A stretch of DNA of 23,773 bases from an uncultured Eubacteriales bacterium (GTDB lineage: Bacteria; Bacillota; Clostridia; Oscillospirales; Oscillospiraceae): contig URKW01000017.1 of the NCBI GenBank assembly GCA_900548615.1, forward strand, positions 1-23,773, in the 5' to 3' direction. Below the pieces are notes generated by a model. It had not been told where the DNA came from, did not search any database, and was given only the letters and a program-made list of their open reading frames with translations. Shown piece by piece: positions 7,997 through 15,176 of the stretch (the stretch's first letter is position 1; the number at the start of each line of letters is the position of its first letter). The position numbers and the translations under genes were made by a program.

Positions 7997-8476
7997 ATGG
8001 CAAAGAACAAGGTCTATTCCCAGATCAACCAATACGCCAACCGCGAGGAGGAGATCCGCAAGGCGAAGGGCAACCCCAACAAGAACAACCACGCCAAGAA
8101 GAAAAACAGCAACTACGGCGGTTACAGCACCAGCGCCGGAAGCTACATGGCCCAGAAGCTGGCCGAGCGCGGTAAGCAGCAGGAGCGGGTCAAGCTGCCC
8201 ATGTGGCTGAACATCACGCTGATCGTCCTGTTCGCCGCCATCGCCGTCACGCTGATCCTACGCTTCACGGTGTATAAAGAGAACCAGCTGATGAACTACA
8301 TTTCCTCACTGCTGCTGGGCGTCACCTGCCTTGTGCTGTTCTATACCCGCCGCTTCAAGCACACCAAGAAGGACAGCACGTTCTATACGCTGGTCACCGT
8401 TCTGCTGACGGTAATGGGCATCGTCTACACCGCCATGGGCCTGATCGGCATCCTGACCATGTTCGGTATCATCTGA
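7997..8476 (+). CDS. Three-helix membrane protein of unknown function
   Basis: I do not recognise a named family. The 159-residue product has a basic, Asn/Lys-rich N-terminal cytoplasmic segment (about 1-67, with KKKNSNYGG). Three predicted membrane helices follow: about 69-92, 98-117 and 128-155. The loops contain clusters of positive charge (TRRFKHTKK). The AAAGGAG site upstream gives a clear start, and the gene follows the cinA-like gene by 15 bases, suggesting the same transcript. The ileS promoter begins 40 bases after its stop. It is probably a small integral membrane protein of the type often found next to housekeeping genes in Clostridia. No enzymatic motif is visible. Confidence 0.75.
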   Translation: MAKNKVYSQINQYANREEEIRKAKGNPNKNNHAKKKNSNYGGYSTSAGSYMAQKLAERGKQQERVKLPMWLNITLIVLFAAIAVTLILRFTVYKENQLMNYISSLLLGVTCLVLFYTRRFKHTKKDSTFYTLVTVLLTVMGIVYTAMGLIGILTMFGII

Positions 8477-8515
8477 AAAACGCCGGATTTTTCCTTGCTT
8501 TTGGTGAAAATGCCA

Positions 8516-8544
8516 TTGACAAACGGAGAAAAAGTGGTTATATT
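8516..8544 (+). promoter_or_regulatory. ileS promoter
   Basis: A consensus -35 TTGACA (8516-8521), an exact 17-bp spacer and TATATT (8539-8544) place transcription start near 8551, just ahead of the T-box leader. Confidence 0.8.
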
Positions 8545-8550
8545 AACAGA

Positions 8551-8839
8551 TATCTCATGGTAAACATGGCACAAACGCGATGAAGGGGACACGCAGCGCC
8601 ACAGCCTGACGCAAAGAGAGCCGCCGTTTCGGTGCAAGGCGGACGCGGGCATGGCGCGGATATCACCCCGGAGCATCCGGCTGAAAGCAAAAGTAGGCAC
8701 GGACGGAAGCGGGCCGTTATCACCCCGCGCCCACGGATGGTGGGGCTGAGTGGCCGCCTTGCGCGGCAACGAGAGTGGTACCGCAGAGGACGTTTTATCG
8801 CGCCTTTGTCTCTTGACGAGACAAAGGCGCTTTTTATTT
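8551..8839 (+). promoter_or_regulatory. Isoleucine T-box riboswitch
   Basis: The leader shows ordered T-box parts. Stem I starts near 8578 and contains the distal AGAGAGCC/GGTGCAAGGCGG region. A specifier codon ATC (Ile, 8662-8664) is followed by A and by CCCC, which pairs with the upstream GGGG. The conserved T-box sequence GAGTGGTACCGCAG is at 8773-8786. Its UGGU (8776-8779) can pair with ACCA of uncharged tRNA-Ile, whose discriminator base is A, so both tRNA contacts agree with isoleucine. The terminator is a 13-bp stem, GCGCCTTTGTCTC (8800-8812) with 8818-8830, followed by a T tract to 8839. Known T-box logic predicts that uncharged tRNA-Ile stabilises the antiterminator and turns on ileS. 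Confidence 0.95.
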
Positions 8840-8879
8840 TTGCATACGAAAATTTTTCACATAGAAAAGGAGAAGCAAC

Positions 8880-11648
8880 ATGGAATACAAAAAGACGTTG
8901 AACATGCCCAAGAGCGGCTTTCCCATGCGGGCCGGCCTTCCCAAGCGCGAGCCGGATATGCTGAAGCACTGGGAGGAGATCGACCTCTATAACGAACTGC
9001 TGAAGAAGAACGAGGGCAAGCCCCTGTTCTCCCTCCATGACGGCCCTCCGTTCTCCAACGGCGCGCTGCACATGGGTCACGCCCTGAACAAGTCCCTGAA
9101 GGACTTCATCACCCGTATGTACGCCATGCGGGGCTACTACACCCCCTATATCCCCGGCTGGGATAACCACGGCATGCCCATCGAGTCCGCCATCATCAAG
9201 CAGAACAAGCTGAACCACAAGGCCATGAGCGTGGCGGACTTCCGCACCGCCTGCCACGAGTTCGCCGACCACTATATCGACGTGCAGCGCGAGGGCTTCA
9301 AGCGCATGGGCGTCGTGGGCGACTGGGAGCATCCCTACAAGACCATGGACCCCGGCTTTGAGGCGCAGGAGGTTTGCGTGTTCGGCAAGATGTACCAGAA
9401 CGGCCATATCTACAAGGGCCTGAAGCCCGTCTACTGGTGTCCGCACGACGAGACGGCGCTGGCGGAAGCCGAGATCGAGTATAAGGACGATCCCTGCACC
9501 ACCGTCTATGTCAAGTTCCCCATGAACGACGATCTGGGCAAGATGGGCCATCTGGATCACAGCAAGCTGTTCTTCGTGATCTGGACGACCACCGTCTGGA
9601 CGCTGCCCGGCAACCTTGCCATCGCCCTGCATCCGGACGAGAGCTACGTTGTCGTCAAGGCGCCCAACGGCGAAATGTATATCATGGCCGAGGCCCTGAC
9701 CGATAAGGTCATGAAGATCGGCGGCTTCGACAGCTATGAGATCCTGGAGTCCCACCCTGGCTCCTTCTTCGAGAATATGCTGGCCCAGCATCCCTTCCTG
9801 CCCAAGACCTCCCGTCTGGTGCTGGCAGATTACGTCACTATGGACTCCGGTACCGGCTGCGTCCATACCGCGCCCGGCTTCGGCGCCGACGACTATCTGA
9901 CCTGCAAGCGCTACGGCATGGACATGGTGGTGCCCGTGGACGATCAGGGCAAGCACACCGCCTACGCCGGTAAGTACGAGGGCATGACCACCGACGCATC
10001 CAACCCCGTCATCCTTCAGGACATGAAGGACAATGGCTCCCTCTTTGCCAGTGAGGATATTGTCCATAGCTATCCCCACTGCTGGCGCTGCAAGCAGCCC
10101 ATCATCTTCCGCGCCACGCCTCAGTGGTTCTGCTCCGTGGATTCCTTCAAGGATGACGCCATCGCCGCCTGCGAGGATGTTCGCTGGGTGCCCGGCTGGG
10201 GCAAGGATCGCATGCGCTCCATGATCCTGGAGCGTACCGACTGGTGCATCAGCCGCCAGCGCCGCTGGGGTCTGCCCATCCCCGTGTTCTACTGCAAAGA
10301 TTGCGGCAAGCCCGTTTGCACGCCGGAGAGCATCGAGGCCGTGGCGAACCTGTTCGAGAAGAAGGGCTCCAACGCCTGGTTCGACATGGAGGCCGAGGAC
10401 ATGCTGCCCAGCGGCTTCACCTGCCCCCACTGCGGCAAGTCTACCGGCTTCGACAAGGAGACCGACACGCTGGACGGCTGGTTCGACTCCGGCTCCACCC
10501 ACTTCGCCGCCATGGAGCGGGATCAGGGCTTCTGGCCCGCCACCATGTATATCGAGGGTCTTGACCAGTATCGCGGCTGGTTCCAGTCCTCTCTGCTGGT
10601 GGCCGTCGGCGCGCTGGGCCGCGGCGCTCCCTTCAAGGAGTGCGTCACCCACGGCTGGACAGTGGACGGCGAGGGCAAGGCCATGCACAAGTCTCTGGGC
10701 AACGGCATGGATCCTGCCGAGATCTTCGATAAGTACGGCGCAGACCTGCTGCGTCTGTGGGCCGGCAGCGCCGACTATCACGTGGATGTCCGCTGCTCCG
10801 ACGAGATCTTCAAGCAGCTGAGCCAGAACTACCTGAAGTTCCGTAACACCGCCAAGTTCTGTCTGGACAATCTGGTGGGCTTCGATGCCGACCATCTGGT
10901 GCAGCCCGCCGACATGCTGCCGCTGGACAAGTGGGCCGTCACCCGCCTGAACGACCTGATCGCCAAGGTATTCGCCGCCTATGATAACTATGAGTTCCAT
11001 GTGGTGTCCCATATGGTCAACGACTTCTGCGTCGTCGATCTCAGCTCCTTCTACTTCGATATCCTGAAGGATCGTCTGTACTGCGACGCCGCCGAGGGCT
11101 TGGAGCGCCGCAGCGCCCAGACCGCCCTGTTCCTGCTCCTGGACGCCATGACCCGCCTGTTCGCGCCCATCCTGGCCTTTACCTGCGATGAGATCTGGCT
11201 GGCTATGCCTCACCGCAGCAGCGACGATGCCCGCAACGTCCTGTTCAATGAGATGGTGCAGCCCTATACCGAGTACGCACTCTCTGAGGATGAGATGGCC
11301 AAGTGGAGCCGCATCGCCGCTCTGCGTACCGCCGTCAACGGCGAGCTGGAGCAGGCCCGTGCCGCCAAGACCATCGGCAAGAGCCTTGAGGCGGAGGTCG
11401 ACCTGACCGTTCCCGCCGAGGACGCGTTCTTGGCCGAAATGGACGCCGCCATGCTGGCCGATCTGCTGATCGTCTCTCAGGTGCGCGTGGAGGTGGGCAG
11501 CGAGCTGACCGTGGCCGTCCGCCCCGCCAACGGCGCCAAGTGCCTGCGCTGCTGGAAGGTACTGCCCACCGTGGGCAGCGACGCCCAGCATCCCGAGCTG
11601 TGCCCCCGCTGCGCCGCTGTAGCAAAGACATTCCCCGACCTGGCGTAA
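8880..11648 (+). CDS. ileS: Isoleucyl-tRNA synthetase
   Basis: This class I synthetase charges tRNA-Ile and edits misactivated valine in the cytosol. The 922-residue protein has HMGH at residues 64-67, the class I ATP-binding signature, within DGPPFSNGALHMGHALNKS. The CP1 editing domain (about 190-400) includes WTTTVWTLPGN. The KMSKS-equivalent loop reads MHKS at 602-605 (GKAMHKSLGNGMDP), a variant seen in part of the IleS family. A C-terminal zinc site has C888, C891, C908 and C911. Length and architecture match the bacterial type-1 form. The ATG is set by AAAAGGAG 8 bases upstream. It follows its own T-box and ends in a strong terminator, so it is a single-gene unit regulated by tRNA charging. 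Confidence 0.98.
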   Translation: MEYKKTLNMPKSGFPMRAGLPKREPDMLKHWEEIDLYNELLKKNEGKPLFSLHDGPPFSNGALHMGHALNKSLKDFITRMYAMRGYYTPYIPGWDNHGMPIESAIIKQNKLNHKAMSVADFRTACHEFADHYIDVQREGFKRMGVVGDWEHPYKTMDPGFEAQEVCVFGKMYQNGHIYKGLKPVYWCPHDETALAEAEIEYKDDPCTTVYVKFPMNDDLGKMGHLDHSKLFFVIWTTTVWTLPGNLAIALHPDESYVVVKAPNGEMYIMAEALTDKVMKIGGFDSYEILESHPGSFFENMLAQHPFLPKTSRLVLADYVTMDSGTGCVHTAPGFGADDYLTCKRYGMDMVVPVDDQGKHTAYAGKYEGMTTDASNPVILQDMKDNGSLFASEDIVHSYPHCWRCKQPIIFRATPQWFCSVDSFKDDAIAACEDVRWVPGWGKDRMRSMILERTDWCISRQRRWGLPIPVFYCKDCGKPVCTPESIEAVANLFEKKGSNAWFDMEAEDMLPSGFTCPHCGKSTGFDKETDTLDGWFDSGSTHFAAMERDQGFWPATMYIEGLDQYRGWFQSSLLVAVGALGRGAPFKECVTHGWTVDGEGKAMHKSLGNGMDPAEIFDKYGADLLRLWAGSADYHVDVRCSDEIFKQLSQNYLKFRNTAKFCLDNLVGFDADHLVQPADMLPLDKWAVTRLNDLIAKVFAAYDNYEFHVVSHMVNDFCVVDLSSFYFDILKDRLYCDAAEGLERRSAQTALFLLLDAMTRLFAPILAFTCDEIWLAMPHRSSDDARNVLFNEMVQPYTEYALSEDEMAKWSRIAALRTAVNGELEQARAAKTIGKSLEAEVDLTVPAEDAFLAEMDAAMLADLLIVSQVRVEVGSELTVAVRPANGAKCLRCWKVLPTVGSDAQHPELCPRCAAVAKTFPDLA

Positions 11649-11663
11649 CACATGTAAAAACAC

Positions 11664-11700
11664 AAAAAAGCTGTCTGCCCACCGGGCAGACAGCTTTTTT
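11664..11700 (+). terminator. ileS terminator, probably bidirectional
   Basis: A 17-bp perfect stem (11664-11680 with 11684-11700) with a 3-base loop is flanked by A6 and T6. It lies between ileS and the convergent gene at 11745-12557 and can serve both strands. Confidence 0.93.
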
Positions 11701-11744
11701 GTTATAGGACAATGCACCGCAATGAGCGGAGCTGCGGCAATCAG

Positions 11745-12557
11745 TTATACGACACGGAAATCGTTGGGGTCGCTGGATTTTTTCTGCGTACTGGCGGCAA
11801 GAGTTGCGGCAGCGCCCCAAAAAGCTGCTTCGTCAGCTTTTCGTGCGGCTGCTTCTGCGGCGGCTGTGCTGCGAGCGGTCTCCTCATAAATGGCATTTAC
11901 TTTCTGCTGCATTTCCTTGCGGTGCTGGGCGGCTGCATCATCTCTGGCATCCTCTCGCAATTCACGTTCATAGAGGTTTATCGCTTCTTTCAGTGTGTCG
12001 CTGCGGCCGGTTTCCAGATAGGAAATCAAATAGATCAGCGGTTTTGAATCTTGATAATTTTCGTGTAGGCCACAGCTTTGCGCACAGCGTGTAACTTCCT
12101 GCTGCGCGTGATATAACCTCTCTTGGCGGCGTTGGCATTCTGCCAACAGGCGCGGCTCCTTTGCCTGCTTATTTTCACGAAACTTGGCTGTGAGTGCGGC
12201 GTTGGCCGCGTTGACCTTGTTGACCCTGATAGAATAAGCGATCCAGCCAATCAAAAAGCTTACTGCCAGATCAAGGGCGATGCCGATCAGCAGATAGAGA
12301 AGCAGGACAAGAAGCAGCTTTTCGGTAAGGTGCGCATAAATCCATCTAAAACCACGACCTATATTCAGTAAATAGATTCCTCCGAAGATTAAAAAAGTGA
12401 GAAATGAAAACTTTTCACCAGCCTCTTTCAGCTTTGGCGGCGCTTGAACAGCGGCCAATTCCCGTCTGGCAATATTCAATTGGATTTCTACATTGTCTCG
12501 CTCCTCGACCTTGCGGGCACACAAACGCAGCGCGGATATGAGTTCTGTCTTTGTCAT
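11745..12557 (-). CDS. Membrane protein with C-terminal coiled coil, unknown function
   Basis: I do not recognise a named family. The preferred start gives 270 residues because an AGGAGG site lies just upstream of the ATG at 12557; an upstream in-frame Met at 12701 would add 48 residues but has no comparable site. A helical charged N terminus (1-45) is followed by two hydrophobic segments (about 50-66 and 80-108). A long Ala/Glu/Lys/Arg-rich helical C terminus has coiled-coil character. The segment YLETGRSDTLKEAINLYERE (180-199) resembles a motif I associate with uncharacterised Firmicutes membrane proteins. It is divergently transcribed from a small XRE regulator, which may control it. Base composition is lower in GC than the flanking core genes, hinting at acquisition. 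Confidence 0.75.
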   Translation of the reverse strand: MTKTELISALRLCARKVEERDNVEIQLNIARRELAAVQAPPKLKEAGEKFSFLTFLIFGGIYLLNIGRGFRWIYAHLTEKLLLVLLLYLLIGIALDLAVSFLIGWIAYSIRVNKVNAANAALTAKFRENKQAKEPRLLAECQRRQERLYHAQQEVTRCAQSCGLHENYQDSKPLIYLISYLETGRSDTLKEAINLYERELREDARDDAAAQHRKEMQQKVNAIYEETARSTAAAEAAARKADEAAFWGAAATLAASTQKKSSDPNDFRVV

Positions 12558-12624
12558 AGCAACCTCCTGAAAAGCATACGGAAGATTTTTGTCTGACTTT
12601 GTATGCTGCCTCATTTGTTTGTTC

Positions 12625-12672
12625 ATTATAAATCGAAACATCAACTTATACAATATATTTTTCATACAATAT
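12625..12672 (-). promoter_or_regulatory. Promoter and direct repeat between divergent genes
   Basis: On the minus strand TTGTAT (12648-12653), 17 bp and TATAAT (12625-12630) form a good promoter for the membrane/coiled-coil gene. A 9-bp direct repeat ATACAATAT occurs at 12648-12656 (overlapping the -35) and 12664-12672, and could be an operator for the adjacent XRE protein. The operator role is inferred. Confidence 0.55.
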
Positions 12673-12728
12673 TTATTGATGTTATTTGTGCAAGGTATCA
12701 CTAATACTGTATGATGAGGTGATGCTAT

Positions 12729-13022
12729 ATGTATATGCGAATACGTAAGGCTCGTGAGGATGCGGGATATACGCGGGAGACATTTGCCGAGCTGCTGGAT
12801 GTCAGCGTTTCTTATATGGCGGAGGTAGAGCGTGGCCGTACAGGAATTTCTGTCAAGATGCTTATAAAAATTTGTAAGGTGCTGGGTCTTTCTGCGGATT
12901 ATGTGCTATTTGGAGAGACCCGCACGGATGATGAACTGCGTGTTGACCGTATCCGGCGCATCGACGAGCGGTATCTGCCTTTGCTGGACGGCGTTATTAC
13001 GGAGCTTCTCGCTTTGCATTAA
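12729..13022 (+). CDS. Small XRE-family transcriptional regulator
   Basis: The 97-residue protein is a Cro/C1-type helix-turn-helix DNA-binding protein. The HTH covers about residues 5-62: RKAREDAGYTRETFAELLDV, then SVSYMAEVERGRTGISVKM as turn and recognition helix, ending with LGLSADYVLFG. A short acidic/basic tail (about 63-97) probably dimerises. A GAGGTGAT site lies about 5 bases before the ATG. A very strong palindromic terminator follows directly after the stop. Its divergent placement next to the membrane/coiled-coil gene suggests local control. No ligand or toxin partner is visible. Confidence 0.88.
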   Translation: MYMRIRKAREDAGYTRETFAELLDVSVSYMAEVERGRTGISVKMLIKICKVLGLSADYVLFGETRTDDELRVDRIRRIDERYLPLLDGVITELLALH

Positions 13023-13059
13023 AAAACAGGTCTATCACAAATTGTGATAGACCTGTTTT
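13023..13059. terminator. Long perfect hairpin terminator
   Basis: An 18-bp perfect inverted repeat (AAAACAGGTCTATCACAA and its complement) is separated by one base, with A and T tracts at the ends. It starts immediately after the XRE stop codon and could terminate transcription from both directions. Confidence 0.88.
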
Positions 13060-13118
13060 CTTAGAAGAGTAAGCCCCTACACCTTTATAGATAGCCAGAG
13101 GCACCCGTGTACATCCGT

Positions 13119-13245
13119 GGGGCGGGGTTCTACCCCGCCCGCCGTTCACACCTTTTCGTAGGGGCGGACGACTCTGTCCGCCCTACGCGTCTGCACAATG
13201 CCTTGCGCTGTCATTGCGAGCCAGTGCGCACACTGGCGTGGCAAT
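13119..13245. repeat. Composite of three hairpin repeats
   Basis: Three palindromic modules lie in series. GGGCGGGG/CCCCGCCC (13120-13140) has a 5-base loop. GTAGGGGCGGAC/GTCCGCCCTAC (13158-13186) is a nearly perfect stem. ATTGC..GCCAGTG/CACTGGC..GCAAT (13213-13245) has a 4-base loop. I recall sequences like the last two as widespread intergenic repeats in GC-rich gut Clostridia. Apart from the terminator at 13023-13059, no gene is seen in the 230 bases between the two coding regions. Confidence 0.7.
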
Positions 13246-13252
13246 CCGTTTT

Positions 13253-14188
13253 TTATTTCATTTCTCCGGTGTCTTCCGCCTGCTGCGGCGCTTCCGCCGC
13301 CTTTTTCCGTTCCGCCAGCGCCGCCAGCACCACCGTCGCCGCGATCACGCCCCACCGCAGTACTGCGAACCACCGTGCGGCGTTTGTGTACGCTGCGCTG
13401 ATCGCCGGATCGCTGAAGATACCATTCTCCACATACGCCGCCAGCCGGGGCGTTACCACCAGCCAGCGGGGGATCTCGATCAGCAGCGATGCTGCCCAGC
13501 CCGCCAGCGCCCAGCGGAAGGCCACAGGCCCCAGCAGTTTTGCGCCATCACCGTGCCGCCGCAGGATGCACCGTGCCAGAAAATACAGCACCGCCAGCAG
13601 CACCAGCATTTCGTCCCAGACCACATGCTCGACGACGTAGTTGAACAGCGTGAAGCCGCTCAGGTCTTTTACCGTGGCCGCCACCCTGTCATACACCGAT
13701 TGTGAGGGGAAGCACTTCCCCAGCACCATAAACCCCAGTGCCGCCGCCAGCGGAAATAGTATCAAAAGCCGCGTCCGCAGCTCGTCCTTGCCGCACCGGC
13801 CCCAGCCGATCCATACCGCCGCCGCGGCTCCCGCCAGCAGCAGCCAAACCCAGACGTAAGGCCGGAACAGCACCGCCGCCAGCAGACACAGTGCCGCCAC
13901 GGCGTAGCCGATGCGCCAGCGTAGGCCATATCGCTGGGCTAGGTACTGTTCCACCTGCCGTCCGCCGGTGCTTTGCCGCACCGTCTCGCCCGCCAGAATG
14001 TCGTCTGCCGTCACGCCGTACAGCTCTGCCAGCGCCGGCAGAATGGCGATATCGGGGAATCCCCCGCCGCTCTCCCATTTGCTGATGGTCTTGTTGGACA
14101 CGCCCAGGCGGTCAGCCGCCTCCTGCTGGGTCATCCCTGCGTCCTTTCGCAGCGCCGCCAGATAGCCGCCTGTTTTCGTGGTATCCAT
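13253..14188 (-). CDS. XRE-family regulator fused to membrane helices
   Basis: The 311-residue protein combines an N-terminal Cro/C1 helix-turn-helix (about 8-65: RKDAGMTQQEAADRLGVSNK, TISKWESGGGFPDIAILPAL, YGVTADDILAGE) with a C-terminal region of about six membrane helices, roughly residues 92-140, 145-165, 180-210, 220-250 and 275-300. This HTH-plus-membrane architecture is common in Clostridia, where such proteins are thought to sense membrane or peptide stress, but the signal is unknown. The start follows AAAGGAG. No partner gene is adjacent: the neighbours are repeat blocks on both sides. The final residues are Lys/Glu rich. The HTH call is firm; the sensing role is inference. Confidence 0.85.
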   Translation of the reverse strand: MDTTKTGGYLAALRKDAGMTQQEAADRLGVSNKTISKWESGGGFPDIAILPALAELYGVTADDILAGETVRQSTGGRQVEQYLAQRYGLRWRIGYAVAALCLLAAVLFRPYVWVWLLLAGAAAAVWIGWGRCGKDELRTRLLILFPLAAALGFMVLGKCFPSQSVYDRVAATVKDLSGFTLFNYVVEHVVWDEMLVLLAVLYFLARCILRRHGDGAKLLGPVAFRWALAGWAASLLIEIPRWLVVTPRLAAYVENGIFSDPAISAAYTNAARWFAVLRWGVIAATVVLAALAERKKAAEAPQQAEDTGEMK

Positions 14189-14294
14189 GTGGTCACGCTC
14201 CTTTCACTGTGACGCCAGTATGCCGTAAGACCGCCCAAATTGTCCACCCCGCGGATTCAGAAATCAGTCTGCGCAGCGTAGAGTTGCCATAATT

Positions 14295-14431
14295 GCCTCC
14301 CTCTGACGAGGGAGGTGGCTCGGCGTAAGCCGAGACGGAGGGAGAGCCGATAAACGCAAGACATGCGGTGCAGCGCCTGTCTCTCCCCCAGTCTCGCATA
14401 CGCTCGACAGCCCCCTCGTCAGAGGGGGGGG
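14295..14431. repeat. Palindromic MITE-like repeat, copy 2
   Basis: This copy shares the plan and the core CGGCGTAAGCCG, followed by GACGGAGGG, with the element at 6165-6290. The ends are hairpins CCTCCCTC/GAGGGAGG and CCCCCTC/GAGGGGG with complementary loops TGAC and GTCA. The inner hairpin is CTCGGC-GTAA-GCCGAG. The arms differ from copy 1 but are complementary within the element. It lies in the 277-base gap between gatD and the membrane XRE gene, which contains nothing else I can assign apart from a small CAAAATC/GATTTTG hairpin at 14442-14459. Confidence 0.8.
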
Positions 14432-14465
14432 CGTTGGCAGCAAAATCGTCAGATTTTGTGCCAGG

Positions 14466-15176
14466 TCAGTATTTCCAGCTTCTCCCCGGCTCCATAAACT
14501 CCGCCACCCGCTTGCGATAGCTGTCCATGGCGGCGTCCTCGAAGGCCAGCGCGTCGGACGCCGCGCCCATCTCCCGCAGCAGCCACTTGCACAGGGGCGG
14601 GTTCAAGATCAGCAGCGGCCCGATGAGATACGTGGCCATCAGTCCGCCCCGGCGGAAGCCCTCGCCGCTGTTTTCCTGACCGTCCCGGCCCACGCCCTTC
14701 ACGGTGTCGAACAGCGCCTCGCCCATACCGTGGGAGTGGCCGAACAGGCTCTTGAAGCCCACAATGTCCATCTCCCCGAACTTGCCCACATAGTAGCTGT
14801 TGTGCCGCTGCATCATGTGATACTCGGCGCGGGTGGGCAGCAGGCCCAGCCCCTCGATCCGGGGCGCGGCGTCGCTGTCAATGGCGTCGCCCAGAATGTC
14901 CAGTGCGTTGCCGGTGGCCAGAAACAGCTGTCCCGCGTCGATCTTCTCCGCAATAGCGTCCCGATAGGGCCGCAGCGCGTCCGCTGCCAGCTGCAAGCCC
15001 TGCTCCGTGGTGGAGCCCATAAACACCAGCGTCACGTCCCCGTCCAGAAAGGCGGGCCGGGACTTCAGGTCGGTCTCCACGATCTCCAGCTCCGGGCAGC
15101 ACCGCTTCAGATAGTAGATGTTCTGCAAGTCGCCGTAGAGGTTGCACACCTCCGGGAATAGAATTTCCGCTCTCAT
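14466..15176 (-). CDS. gatD: GatD-like amidotransferase subunit, catalytic residues apparently missing
   Basis: In characterised Gram-positive bacteria GatD pairs with MurT to amidate the D-Glu of lipid II; GatD releases ammonia from glutamine with a Cys-His pair and MurT carries out the ligation. This 236-residue protein has the family length and fold segments: LFPEVCNLYGDLQN at the start, LVFMGSTTEQG, and TYLIGPLLILNP near the end. By eye alignment the nucleophile elbow, normally CGGYQLLG, reads GNALDILG (Gly89 at the Cys position), and the usual TYLHGP reads TYLIGP (Ile185 at the His position). The frame is intact and the gene overlaps murT by 4 bases (ATGA), so the protein is probably made. 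It may bind MurT without glutaminase activity, or have another role. Family call is strong by context; loss of activity is inferred. Confidence 0.85.
   Translation of the reverse strand: MRAEILFPEVCNLYGDLQNIYYLKRCCPELEIVETDLKSRPAFLDGDVTLVFMGSTTEQGLQLAADALRPYRDAIAEKIDAGQLFLATGNALDILGDAIDSDAAPRIEGLGLLPTRAEYHMMQRHNSYYVGKFGEMDIVGFKSLFGHSHGMGEALFDTVKGVGRDGQENSGEGFRRGGLMATYLIGPLLILNPPLCKWLLREMGAASDALAFEDAAMDSYRKRVAEFMEPGRSWKY

Noticed and set aside
8538..11717. A 1059-codon minus-strand open frame opposite ileS
   Set aside because: It is a codon-bias shadow of ileS. It also runs through the T-box leader and terminator and has no domain resemblance.
12686..12715. TTGTGC-18-TATGAT as promoter for the small XRE gene
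   Set aside because: The predicted start would fall at or after the gene's GAGGTGAT ribosome site, so it is unlikely unless the message is leaderless.
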